Assembly: GCA_041060555.1 (NCBI GenBank)
Contig: JBEUDS010000001.1
Length of the DNA: 64,000 nt
Origin: CAUJIW01 sp963205175
GTDB lineage: Bacteria; Pseudomonadota; Alphaproteobacteria; Sphingomonadales; Sphingomonadaceae
Direction: 5' to 3' (one strand)
The translations under genes and the position numbers were made by a program. This document shows positions 16,944 through 25,694 of the stretch, in pieces. Positions within the stretch are counted from its first letter, which is position 1, and every line of letters starts with the position of its first letter. The notes beneath the pieces were generated by a model. The model saw only the letters and a list, made by a program, of their open reading frames with translations, was not told where the DNA came from and made no database searches.

Positions 16944-18065
16944 ATGGAGCCGATCAGGAGTCTCGTCGGGGCGGAGTTTCCGCTGTTCGCGTTCAGTCAT
17001 TGCCGCGACGTGGTGGCGGCGGTCAGCCGCGCCGGCGGCTTCGGCGTGCTGGGCGGCAGCAGTTTCACGCCGGAAACGCTGGAACAGGAACTGGCGTGGA
17101 TCGACGCGCATGTCGACGGCAAGCCCTACGGCGTCGACATCCTGATCCCCGAGCACCAGACGCTGGGCAGCGATGTCGGCATCGACGCGCTGCTGGCGCG
17201 CATCCCCACCGGCCACCTCGACTTCACCGTCGACCTGCTGGCCCGCCACCAGATCAAGGCCGGCCGCGACGACGTGGTGACCCGCGATCTGCCGGCGACC
17301 CTGCCGGAGGTGGGCGAGGCGTTGATGGACGTGGCGTTTCGTCACCCGATCCGGCTGATCGTCAACGCGCTGGGCATCGCGCCATCGTCGATGATCGCGC
17401 GGGCCCGCCAGGCCGGCGTGCCGGTGGGTGCGCTGGTGGGCGCCAGGGAACACGCCATCCGCCAGGTCAACGCCGGCGTCGATCTCATCGTCGCCCAGGG
17501 CGGCGAGGCCGGCGGCCACTGCGGCGAGGTCTCCACCCTGGTGCTGGTGCCGGAGGTGATCCGCGCCATCGCGCCGATCCGCCCGGTGCCGGTGCTGGCG
17601 GCCGGCGGCATCATGACCGGCGGCCAGATGGCCGGCTGCATGGCCATGGGCGCGGCCGGGGTATGGACCGGATCGGTGTGGCTGGCGACCTCGGAGGCGG
17701 AAACCGGCGAGGCCTTCCGCGACAAGATGATCGCCGCCACCTCGCGCGATACCATCCGCTCGCCCAGCCGCACCGGCAAGCCGAGCCGGCAGCTGAAATC
17801 CGCCTGGCACGAGGCGTGGGACGGGCCGGCCAGCCCCGGCGCGCTGCCGATGCCGATGATGTCGATGATCAGCCTGCCGACCTTCCGCGCCATCGACAAG
17901 GCGGCCGAGAGCGGCAACGCCAAGGCGCGCGAGCTGGTGAGCTACTGGGTCGGTCAGGGCGTCGGGCTGGTGGACAGCGTGCGCTCGGCGACCACGGTGG
18001 TGCAGGAGTTCAAGCAGGACTTCGCCGACGCGGTGGGCCGGCTGGTCGATCTGGCGGGCGCGTAG
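16944..18065 (+). CDS. Nitronate monooxygenase / 2-nitropropane dioxygenase family protein
   Basis: A 373-residue FMN-dependent TIM-barrel oxidoreductase. The family signature GGEAGGHCGE is visible at about residue 185, followed by the phosphate-binding AAGGI and MGAAGVWTGS segments. Family members oxidise alkyl nitronates, but many in acyl-CoA degradation operons act on unsaturated or CoA-linked substrates that are poorly characterised. It is the first gene of a four-gene acyl-CoA operon. The start was chosen at the Met behind AGGGGAGG. Its role in the pathway is inferred only from position. Confidence 0.85.
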   Translation: MEPIRSLVGAEFPLFAFSHCRDVVAAVSRAGGFGVLGGSSFTPETLEQELAWIDAHVDGKPYGVDILIPEHQTLGSDVGIDALLARIPTGHLDFTVDLLARHQIKAGRDDVVTRDLPATLPEVGEALMDVAFRHPIRLIVNALGIAPSSMIARARQAGVPVGALVGAREHAIRQVNAGVDLIVAQGGEAGGHCGEVSTLVLVPEVIRAIAPIRPVPVLAAGGIMTGGQMAGCMAMGAAGVWTGSVWLATSEAETGEAFRDKMIAATSRDTIRSPSRTGKPSRQLKSAWHEAWDGPASPGALPMPMMSMISLPTFRAIDKAAESGNAKARELVSYWVGQGVGLVDSVRSATTVVQEFKQDFADAVGRLVDLAGA

Positions 18066-18074
18066 GCGGGGGCG

Positions 18075-20240
18075 ATGGGTACGGTTTCCGCTTCTGAAAA
18101 CACTGGCGCCGCAGCCGGCGGCGACCATCCGCTGGCCGGGCTGTTCGCGCCGCGCGCCATCGCCATCGTCGGCGCCTCGGCGACCTCGCCGTGGACGCAA
18201 CTCACGCTCTCCGGCCTGCACGGCTATGGCTATGAGGGCGCGGTCTATTGCGTCAGCCGGTCGGCGGCGTCGGTCGGCGGCTATCCGGGCTTCCCCTCCT
18301 GCCAGGCCATCGGCCGGCCGGTGGATGTCGCCTTCCTGTGCGTGCCGCAGGACGGCGTCCTGGCCGCGCTGGACGACGCGGCGGCCGCCGGCATCCGCAA
18401 CGCGGTGGTGCTGTCGTCGGGCTATGCCGAAGTGGGCGGGGCGGGCATCGACGCGCAGGCGGCGCTGCTGGCCCACGCCCGCGCGCGGGGGATGCGGCTG
18501 TGGGGGCCCAACACGCTGGGCTTCAACAACATCGCCGCGCGCGCCTCGGTGTCGGCGATCCCCGCCGTGCTGCCGGTGCTGTCGCCGGCGCTGCTGCCGG
18601 CCATCGCCATTGTCAGCCAGAGCGGCGCCACGGCGTCGGAACTCTATGAGTTCGCCCACAGCCAGAATATCGCCACCAGCTTCGTTGCCGCCACCGGCAA
18701 CCAGGGCGACATCACGCTGTCGGACGTCATCGATTATCTCGTCGACGATCCACGGACGCGGGCGATCGCGGTGTTCGCCGAGACCATCCGCGATCCGGCT
18801 GCCTTCGTCGCCGCCTGCACCCGCGCGCTGGCGCACGCCAAGCCGATCGTCATGCTGAAGATCGGTCGCAGCGAACTGGCCGGCGCGGTGGCGATGGCGC
18901 ACACCGGCTCGCTGATCGGCGATGACCGGGTGTTTTCCGCCGTCTGCGAACGGCTGGGCATTGTGCGGGTGTTTTCCGGCGAGGCGTTGATCACCACCGC
19001 CGGGCTGCTGGCGGCGACCGGCCCGCTGGCCCGGCCGGGGCTGGCGTTCATGTCGATCTCCGGCGGCGCCTGCACGCTGGTCGCCGACGGCGCCGAGGCG
19101 GCCGGCGTTACGCTGCCGGCCTATGACGGGCCGACCCGCGCCGCGCTGGCCGAAGCGCTGCCGGGCTTTGCCGCCGGGCTCAACCCGCTCGACATCACCG
19201 GGGCGGCCGTGCGCGACCCCGGCCTGTTCGAGCGGGTGATCCCGCTGGTGGCGGGCGCGGCCGATGTCGGGCTGGTGGCGGTGGGGATGACGGTGCCCAA
19301 CGGTGCCGGTCAGGGGCTGCCGGACGCGCTGGCGGCGATCGGCCGGGCGGTGGCGGTCACCGAAACGCCGGTGGTGCTGGTGCAGACCTGCATGAAGGCG
19401 CTCAACGATCTCTCGCGCGAGGCCATCGCCGACAACGGTCTGCCGCCGGTGATCACCGGCATCGAGGCGATGCTGCACGCCGTCGGCCGGGCGATGTGGT
19501 GGTCGGCGCGCAGCCGTGCCGCGCCGCCGGCGCTGCTGCTGGCCGCGCCGCCGGCGCACCCGACCGACCGGCTGGCCTCGGAGCGCGCGGTGCTCGACCA
19601 TCTGGCGGCGGCCGGCGTGCCGGTGATCCCGGCGACGGTGGCGACCAGCCGGGCGGCGGCGGAGGCCTTCGCGGCGGGCCAGACCGCGCCGCTGGTGCTC
19701 AAGGTGCTGTCGCCCGACATCGCCCACAAGACCGAGGTCGGCGGCGTGCGGCTCGATGTGCCGCCGGACCAGGCGGGCGCGGCCTACGACGCGCTGCTGC
19801 GGGCGGTGCGGACGGCGCGGCCGGCGGCGCGCATCGAGGGCGTCATCCTGTCGCCGATGCGCCGGGGCGGGCTGGAGCTGCTGGTCAGCGTCAGCACCGA
19901 TGCCACCTGGGGGCCGGTGCTCACCGTCGGGCTGGGCGGCGTGCTGGTGGAGGTCCTGGCCGACGCGGTGGTGGCGCCGCTGCCGGTGACCCGCGCGGAC
20001 GTTGCCGACATGCTCGGGCGGCTGCGCGGCGCGCGCCTGCTGCGGGGCTTTCGCGGTGCGCCGCCGGCGGATCTCGACCGGCTGGCCGATGTCATCGTCG
20101 CCATCGCGGCGGCGGCGGTCCGGCTCGGGCCGGGGCTGGCGTCGCTGGAGATCAACCCGCTGCGGGTGGATGGCGCCACGGTGGAAGCGCTCGATGGCCT
20201 GGTGGTCTGGCAGGATGCGGAGGAAACCGATGAACACTGA
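18075..20240 (+). CDS. NDP-forming acyl-CoA synthetase (acetate-CoA ligase family)
   Basis: A 721-residue fused acyl-CoA synthetase. Domains in order are a CoA-binding Rossmann domain (about 25-125), two succinyl-CoA-ligase-like flavodoxin domains (about 150-460; the AIVSQSGATASELY block carries a family motif) and a C-terminal ATP-grasp domain (about 490-715, with LVLKVLSPDIAHKTEVGGV). The enzyme joins an organic acid to CoA with ATP (or the reverse) and forms NDP rather than AMP. It lies 9 bp after the preceding gene and overlaps the next by 11 bp. It probably activates an acid intermediate or conserves energy from a CoA product. Confidence 0.88.
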   Translation: MGTVSASENTGAAAGGDHPLAGLFAPRAIAIVGASATSPWTQLTLSGLHGYGYEGAVYCVSRSAASVGGYPGFPSCQAIGRPVDVAFLCVPQDGVLAALDDAAAAGIRNAVVLSSGYAEVGGAGIDAQAALLAHARARGMRLWGPNTLGFNNIAARASVSAIPAVLPVLSPALLPAIAIVSQSGATASELYEFAHSQNIATSFVAATGNQGDITLSDVIDYLVDDPRTRAIAVFAETIRDPAAFVAACTRALAHAKPIVMLKIGRSELAGAVAMAHTGSLIGDDRVFSAVCERLGIVRVFSGEALITTAGLLAATGPLARPGLAFMSISGGACTLVADGAEAAGVTLPAYDGPTRAALAEALPGFAAGLNPLDITGAAVRDPGLFERVIPLVAGAADVGLVAVGMTVPNGAGQGLPDALAAIGRAVAVTETPVVLVQTCMKALNDLSREAIADNGLPPVITGIEAMLHAVGRAMWWSARSRAAPPALLLAAPPAHPTDRLASERAVLDHLAAAGVPVIPATVATSRAAAEAFAAGQTAPLVLKVLSPDIAHKTEVGGVRLDVPPDQAGAAYDALLRAVRTARPAARIEGVILSPMRRGGLELLVSVSTDATWGPVLTVGLGGVLVEVLADAVVAPLPVTRADVADMLGRLRGARLLRGFRGAPPADLDRLADVIVAIAAAAVRLGPGLASLEINPLRVDGATVEALDGLVVWQDAEETDEH

Positions 20241-21018
20241 GAGCGATGACGCGCCGCCGGTGACGCTGGAGCGGCCGGCGCCGCATGTGGCGCTGATCCG
20301 GCTCAATCGGCCGGCGGCGCACAACGCCATCAACGCCGCGATGGCGGCGGCGATCGAGGCGCATGTGGCGACGGTCGAGGCGGACCCGCAACTGCGCGTC
20401 GGCATCGTCGCCGCCGCCGGGCCGACCTTCTGTGCCGGCGCCGACCTGAAAGAGGTGGCGGCCGGTCGGGCGCAGCTGCTGGCCCGGCCGGAGACCGGCT
20501 TCGCCGGCTTCGTCTATGCGCGCAAGACCAAGCCGTGGATCGCCGCCGTGCAGGGCGCGGCGTTCGGCGGCGGCTTCGAGATCGCGCTGGCCTGCGACAT
20601 GGTGGTGGCGGGCGAGGCGGCCCGTTTCGGCCTGCCGGAGGTGTGCCGGGGGCTGATCGCTGGCGCTGGCGGCGTCTACCGGGTGGCGCGCGCGCTGCCG
20701 CGGGCACTGGCGCTGGAGCTGGTGACCACCGGCGCGCCGATCGGTGCGCGGCGGGCCTATGAGGCCGGGCTGGTCAACGCCGTGGTGCCGACCGAGGCGG
20801 TGGTCGACGAGGCGCTGCGGCTGGCCGGGCTGATCAGCGCCAATTCGCCGCTGTCGGTGCGGGAGTCGCTGGCGGTGACGCGCGCGGCCGTCGACGGCGA
20901 CGAAGCGGCGCTGCGCCAGCGCCAGGACGCGGCGATCGCCCGCGTGCTGGCCGGGCCGGACATGATCGAGGGCGCGACCGCCTTCGTCGAGAAGCGGGCG
21001 CCGCAATGGCGCAGCTGA
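20230..21018 (+). CDS. Enoyl-CoA hydratase/isomerase (crotonase)
   Basis: A 262-residue crotonase. The oxyanion-hole segments CAGADLKEV and AAFGGGFEIALACD are present. Both hydratase glutamates appear conserved: Glu of FGLPEVCRGL and Glu of LALELVTTG, equivalents of rat E144 and E164. It should therefore hydrate an enoyl-CoA. The ATG lies inside the end of the preceding synthetase gene and the 3' end overlaps the following acyl-CoA dehydrogenase by 13 bp, so translation is tightly coupled. Confidence 0.9.
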   Translation: MNTESDDAPPVTLERPAPHVALIRLNRPAAHNAINAAMAAAIEAHVATVEADPQLRVGIVAAAGPTFCAGADLKEVAAGRAQLLARPETGFAGFVYARKTKPWIAAVQGAAFGGGFEIALACDMVVAGEAARFGLPEVCRGLIAGAGGVYRVARALPRALALELVTTGAPIGARRAYEAGLVNAVVPTEAVVDEALRLAGLISANSPLSVRESLAVTRAAVDGDEAALRQRQDAAIARVLAGPDMIEGATAFVEKRAPQWRS

Positions 21019-23276
21019 ACCCCGTGGCGGGCGACGCGACCGACGCCGCCGGCGACCTGCACGATCTGCTGCGGGAGTCGGTGCGCCGGCTGCTGGCGGC
21101 TCCCGATGCGGCGGCCGCTGCCGCCAGCGACGACCCGGCGGCGCAGGCGGCGACGTGGGAGCGGCTGGTGGCGCACGGGCTGAACACGCTGGGCCCCGAC
21201 ACGCTGGGCCCCGACACGCTGGGCAGCGACCCGGCGGCGCCCGATCTGCCGGCGATCCTGCTGGTGATGCAGGAACTGGGGGCGGCCGGCTGCACCGCGC
21301 CGCTGCTGCCGGCGGTGCTGGCCAACCTGGCGCTGGGCGCGGCCTCGCCGGCGCTTGCCGGCGCGCCGCTGGCGTTCAGCTTCGGCAATGGCGATGGCGA
21401 CCGCAACGCCGGCACCGTGCGGTGGGCGGACGGCGTGCTGCGTGGCCGCCTGCGCTTCGTGGCGCATCTCGACATCGCCCGCACGCTGCTGGTGCTGACG
21501 CCGGACGACCGGCTGTGCGCGGTGAACGTCGCGGCGCCCGGTGTGGTGGTGACGCCGACGCCGGGTCTCGGCCGGCCGGTGCTGGCGGATGTCAGCCTCG
21601 ACACGTCGCCGGTGGCGCACTGGCCGCTGGAGGGGGCGCAAGCGCAGGCGCTGCAGCGGATCGCCCGCCTGTGCCAGGCGGCCCGCGCGTTGGGGGCGGC
21701 CCGGCGCGGGCTCGATCTGGTGCTGGAGCATGTCCGCCTGCGCCGGCAGTTCGGCCAGCCGATCGGGCGGTTCCAGGCGGTGCAGCACAAGCTCGCCACC
21801 AGCCACATCCTGCTCGACGGCGCGGCCCTGCTGCTGGCCGCCGCCGGGGACGCGCACGCGACCATCCAGGCCGACGGCGGGGCACGCTGGGCGCTCACCG
21901 CCCGCGCGGCAATCGCCTTCTGCGGCCAGCATCTGCGGCAGGTGGCGCTGGAAACCCAGCACTGCTTCGGCGCCATCGGCTTTGCCGAGGAGCATCCGGC
22001 GGCCCGGCTGTTCCGCCGCATCCATGCCGACGTCGCCTCTCTGGGTGGCGTGGTGGCGGCGCGCGCCGATCTGGCGGCGCTGCTGCTGGACGGCCCGGAC
22101 GATCCGTTCGCGGCCGCCGACGCGGCGGGCGACACCGCCGCCGAGCTGCGCGCACGCCTGCGCCGCTGGCTGGACGACAACTGGACCGAGGCCGACCGGC
22201 GCCGCAACCGCGGCGTGCCGTTCGCCGACCGGCACTGGGATACGGCCTTCGCGGCGACGCTTGGCGCGGCGGGCTGGACGGCGCTGGGCTGGCCGGCGTC
22301 CGCCGGCGGGCAGGCGGCCTCACCGCTGGAGCAGCTGGCGTTCTCCGAGGAACTGGCGCGGGTGGGCGCGCCCGATGGCGCGGTGGTGGCATCGAGCCGT
22401 CTGCTCGCCCCGGCGCTGATCGCCCATGGCAGCCCGATGCAGCAGGGCACGTTGCTGGCCGGCATCCGCGCCGGCACGGTGAGCGCGTGTCTGGGCTACA
22501 GCGAGCCGGAGGCGGGCTCCGATCTCGCCAGCCTGCGCACCCGGGCGGTGGCGGACGGCGCGGATTTCATCATCAACGGCCAGAAACTGTGGACCACCGA
22601 CGGCCACCGCGCCACGCACATGATTTTGGCCGCCCGCACCGACCCGCAGGCGGCGACGCCGCATCAGGGCATCAGCCTGTTCATCCTGCCGATGGATACC
22701 CCGGGCATCACCGTGCAGCCGATGATGGCGATGTATGGCCATCCCTTCTGTTCGATTTTCCTCGACGATGTGCGGCTGCCGGCCAGTGCGTTGCTCGGGC
22801 CGCTGCATGGCGGCTGGGCGGTGCTGGCGACGGCGCTGGCGGCCGAGCGCATCATCATGGGCGCCTTCGCCACCCAGCTGCGCGATCTGCTGCGGCGGCT
22901 GGTGGCGGCGGCACGGCGTGACGGTCTGGCCGGCGACGCGGTGGCGCGGGATCGGCTCGGCGGCCTGGCGGCGGAGGTGGAAGCCGCCCGCCTGCTGTCG
23001 GCGCGCGCCATCGCGCTGAGCAGCGAGACGCGGCCGCCGCTGGTGGAATCGGCGATGGCCAAGGTGTTCGCCAGCGAGCTCGCGCAGAGGCTGACCGAGA
23101 CCGCCATCGACCTGTTCGGCCTGGCGGCGACGCTGGAGGACGACGCGGCGGATGTGCCGGCGGATGGCCAGGTCGACCAGCTGCTGCGCAAGTCGATCAT
23201 GATGGTGGTGGGGGGCGGCACCAATGAAATCCAGCGGTCCGTCATCGCCCAGCGCGGGCTTGATCTGCCGCGCTGA
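21006..23276 (+). CDS. Double-length acyl-CoA dehydrogenase (two fused ACAD domains)
   Basis: A 756-residue protein holding two acyl-CoA dehydrogenase units. The first (about 1-370) keeps mainly the C-terminal helical part (RRQFGQPIGRFQAVQHKLA, TQHCFGAIGFAEEH). The second (about 390-756) keeps the full FAD/substrate fold (YSEPEAGSDLASL, GQKLWTTDG, GGGTNEIQRSVIA). Fused or heteromeric enzymes of this kind (FadE34-like) act on bulky steroid-type acyl-CoAs in actinobacteria, so a cyclic or branched substrate is plausible here. Near the N-terminus a 15-bp unit is present about three times (NTLGPDTLGPDTLGSD), a recent slippage product. Last gene of the operon. Confidence 0.88.
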   Translation: MAQLNPVAGDATDAAGDLHDLLRESVRRLLAAPDAAAAAASDDPAAQAATWERLVAHGLNTLGPDTLGPDTLGSDPAAPDLPAILLVMQELGAAGCTAPLLPAVLANLALGAASPALAGAPLAFSFGNGDGDRNAGTVRWADGVLRGRLRFVAHLDIARTLLVLTPDDRLCAVNVAAPGVVVTPTPGLGRPVLADVSLDTSPVAHWPLEGAQAQALQRIARLCQAARALGAARRGLDLVLEHVRLRRQFGQPIGRFQAVQHKLATSHILLDGAALLLAAAGDAHATIQADGGARWALTARAAIAFCGQHLRQVALETQHCFGAIGFAEEHPAARLFRRIHADVASLGGVVAARADLAALLLDGPDDPFAAADAAGDTAAELRARLRRWLDDNWTEADRRRNRGVPFADRHWDTAFAATLGAAGWTALGWPASAGGQAASPLEQLAFSEELARVGAPDGAVVASSRLLAPALIAHGSPMQQGTLLAGIRAGTVSACLGYSEPEAGSDLASLRTRAVADGADFIINGQKLWTTDGHRATHMILAARTDPQAATPHQGISLFILPMDTPGITVQPMMAMYGHPFCSIFLDDVRLPASALLGPLHGGWAVLATALAAERIIMGAFATQLRDLLRRLVAAARRDGLAGDAVARDRLGGLAAEVEAARLLSARAIALSSETRPPLVESAMAKVFASELAQRLTETAIDLFGLAATLEDDAADVPADGQVDQLLRKSIMMVVGGGTNEIQRSVIAQRGLDLPR

Positions 23277-23448
23277 CGCACTACGAGTTCCCAAGGAGCC
23301 TTGGCCGGTACGTGGTTCGCCGCGTGCCGGTCTTTTCTTGGGCGTGACCGCGCCCACGCGAGAAGGATTGCGCCACGCCCCGACTGTGGCAGGATGGGGT
23401 GGACCGATCGGCCGGCAAGAGCCGATGGCGCACCGGGGGAGACACGCC

Positions 23449-24345
23449 ATGGCATCGCAGAGGCTGCCGTCGCTCAAGGGCATTGAAGCGTTTATTTCAG
23501 CCGCGCGGGCATCAAGCTTCCGTGACGCCGCCGAGCAGCTGCACCTGACGACCTCGGCGATCAGCCGGCGCATCCAGTCGCTGGAGGAGCAGATCGGCGT
23601 GGTGCTGTTCGAACGCAATACCCGTTCGGTGCGGCTGACGGCGGCGGGGCAGGACTATCTTCAGCTGCTGATGCCGGGGCTGGAGGCCATTCACAACGCC
23701 ACCCGGACGATCCAGCACGGCCCGCAGGAAAATTACGTCCGCGTCGCCTGTTCATCGATGATCACCAGCCAGTGGCTCAACCCGACGCTCGCCGGCTTCC
23801 GCGAGCGCTGGCCGGATGTCAGCATCGAGGTCTATGCCCTCGATCCGCTGCAACTGAGCGCGATGACGGTGACCGATCTCGCCATCGCCACCATCAACGA
23901 CGGCCAGGCCAGCGCCGGCGCGGTGCGTCTGTTCGGGATGACCTATTTCCCCATTTGCAGCGCCGAGTTGCAGGACGCGGTGCCGATCCGCGCGCCGGCG
24001 GATCTCTATGGCGTGCCGCTGATCGAATCCGGCGCGGCGCGCGATGCGTGGCCGATGTGGTTTCGCGCCGCAGGCCTCACCGGCTTTCCCTCCAAGGGCA
24101 CCATCATGATCGAGGATACCGGCGCCTACATCGAGGCGGTGATCCAGGGGCTCGGTGTCGGGCTGGGCAGCGAGGAACTGACCGGCGAGAGCCTGCGGCG
24201 CGGCAGCATCCGTCGGCTGTTCGACGTCACCTGCCGCTATCCGCGCGGCGTCTATCTGCGGCGCAGCGAGAAGGCGATGGCGCGCCCGTCGGTGCGGGCG
24301 CTGCACGACTGGCTGGTGCAGGCGGCCGGCCCGGTTGTCCACTGA
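23449..24345 (+). CDS. LysR-family transcriptional regulator
   Basis: A 298-residue regulator with an N-terminal winged helix (KGIEAFISAARASSFRDAAE then LHLTTSAISRRIQSLEE) and a C-terminal effector-binding domain of the GcvA-like type. It is downstream of, and codirectional with, the acyl-CoA operon (172 bp gap). GGGGGAGA sits 6 bp before the chosen ATG; an in-frame ATG 24 bp upstream is an alternative. It probably controls the neighbouring degradation genes in response to a pathway metabolite. Confidence 0.88.
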   Translation: MASQRLPSLKGIEAFISAARASSFRDAAEQLHLTTSAISRRIQSLEEQIGVVLFERNTRSVRLTAAGQDYLQLLMPGLEAIHNATRTIQHGPQENYVRVACSSMITSQWLNPTLAGFRERWPDVSIEVYALDPLQLSAMTVTDLAIATINDGQASAGAVRLFGMTYFPICSAELQDAVPIRAPADLYGVPLIESGAARDAWPMWFRAAGLTGFPSKGTIMIEDTGAYIEAVIQGLGVGLGSEELTGESLRRGSIRRLFDVTCRYPRGVYLRRSEKAMARPSVRALHDWLVQAAGPVVH

Positions 24346-24380
24346 AGTTCAGGCCGGCCCTGGCACGGGCGTGCGCGGCC

Positions 24381-24845
24381 TCAGGCCCCCTGCAGCCAGG
24401 CGTCGATGGTGGGTTTCAGCGACTGGCAGACCAGCTCGACGACGAAGGCCGAGGTCGGCGGCGCGACATAGGTGAGAATGCCGTAGCCATCCTCCGGCCG
24501 GCCGCCGGCGGCGCAGATGCGCCAGCCCTGGCCGAGCAGCCGGTCGGTCTCGGCCTTCAGGTCGTCAACCCACACGCCGATGTGACGGCCGTCCGGCGCC
24601 AGCGCCGGGTCGTAGAAGCTGCCCTTCGGCCCCTGGACGATTTCCAGATGATGCGGCCCCTGGCGGGAATAGACCGCATCGACGGTGATCTCGTGCAGGC
24701 CCTTGTCGGGCGTCCAGAACGCCATCGGCGCGAACCGCTTGACCGGCGTCCATTGCAGATTGAGCGAGTCGCCGATCTCGCGCTGGGCGCGGGCGATGTC
24801 GTCGACGACGATGCCGGTATGAAACACGCGTTGCATGTCGAACAT
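24381..24845 (-). CDS. VOC-superfamily (glyoxalase-like) protein
   Basis: A 154-residue protein with two beta-alpha-beta-beta-beta modules of the vicinal oxygen chelate fold (FHTGIVVDDIARAQREIGD and HIGVWVDDLKAETDRL). Possible metal ligands are the His in FHTG and HHLEIVQG and the Glu in VVELV. Family members are isomerases, epimerases or dioxygenases; here it may open or isomerise a ring intermediate, but the reaction cannot be read from sequence. It is the last gene of the fdx-P450-tetR-VOC minus-strand group, 36 bp after tetR. Confidence 0.8.
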   Translation of the reverse strand: MFDMQRVFHTGIVVDDIARAQREIGDSLNLQWTPVKRFAPMAFWTPDKGLHEITVDAVYSRQGPHHLEIVQGPKGSFYDPALAPDGRHIGVWVDDLKAETDRLLGQGWRICAAGGRPEDGYGILTYVAPPTSAFVVELVCQSLKPTIDAWLQGA

Positions 24846-24881
24846 GATGGTTGATCTCCCCTGTCGGTGTTGTGGTTGTGT

Positions 24882-25613
24882 CTAGTCGTCCAGCAGGCCG
24901 CAGAAGCTCTTGGCGGCGGCCCGGCCGGCACGGTTGCCGAAGGCCAGCGCCACCATCACCATGTGGTTCTTCATGCCACGGGTGAAATCATGGTCGTCAA
25001 TCTGGCCGGTGGCCCAGTCGTTCACCAGCCCCCACTGGACGTTGGCGAAACTGCGCTCGATCTCGTCGCGGCCGAAATGCTGGATGGTGCGCCGGTCGGC
25101 CTCGTCCGAGCGCATCCAGGCCTTCAGCGTCGAGATCGGCAACCGGCGCAGGCCCTCGGTCAGTTTCGGGCTGGTGCGGCTGGAAAAATACAGCCGGGCG
25201 GCGCAGCCGGAAAAGGCGCGCACCCGGATGGTGTCCGCCGCCACGCGGCCCATCATCTCGATCGCTTCCCGGAGGCTGCGGCTGTCGTTGACGCCGATCT
25301 CGATACCATCGAACAGCGTATGGTAATGCGTCGCCAGGCACTGGGCGATGACGCCTTCCTTGTCGGTGAAGGCATTGTAGATGGTGCGCAGCGCGACACC
25401 GCTGCGTTTGCTCAGCTCCGCCAGATTGATGTCGTCGTCGCCGCGCTCGGCGATCATCTCCCAGGCGGTGGCGAGAATGTCCTGCCGGCGACGGTCGAAG
25501 GTCCGCGCATAGGGGCCGCTGTAGGGCGAGGCCGCGTCGTCGCCCGGGGTGTCGTCGCGCACCAGGGCCAGGCGGCGGCCGCGCGGTTTGGGGGCGTTGC
25601 GTTGTTCGGTCAT
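24882..25613 (-). CDS. TetR-family transcriptional regulator
   Basis: A 243-residue regulator. The helix-turn-helix covers about 45-90 (RRQDILATAWEMIAERG, then INLAELSKRSGVALRTIY, NAFTDKEGVI). A helical ligand-binding domain follows. The start was set at MTEQRNAPK; a longer frame is possible upstream. It lies 81 bp downstream of the P450 gene and before the VOC gene, so it probably regulates this group or the divergent Rieske gene. Confidence 0.88.
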   Translation of the reverse strand: MTEQRNAPKPRGRRLALVRDDTPGDDAASPYSGPYARTFDRRRQDILATAWEMIAERGDDDINLAELSKRSGVALRTIYNAFTDKEGVIAQCLATHYHTLFDGIEIGVNDSRSLREAIEMMGRVAADTIRVRAFSGCAARLYFSSRTSPKLTEGLRRLPISTLKAWMRSDEADRRTIQHFGRDEIERSFANVQWGLVNDWATGQIDDHDFTRGMKNHMVMVALAFGNRAGRAAAKSFCGLLDD

Positions 25614-25694
25614 GCGGTCGTCCGTCGGGCGGGGTGTGGATGTGCGTCCCCTTGACGGGCCTGGCGCCGCCAAGGGGATCGCGGTCGATGTGTT

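Noticed and set aside
16851..20405. 1184-residue minus-strand frame
   Set aside because: Shadow of the four-gene acyl-CoA operon; His/Arg/Gly-rich and not protein-like.
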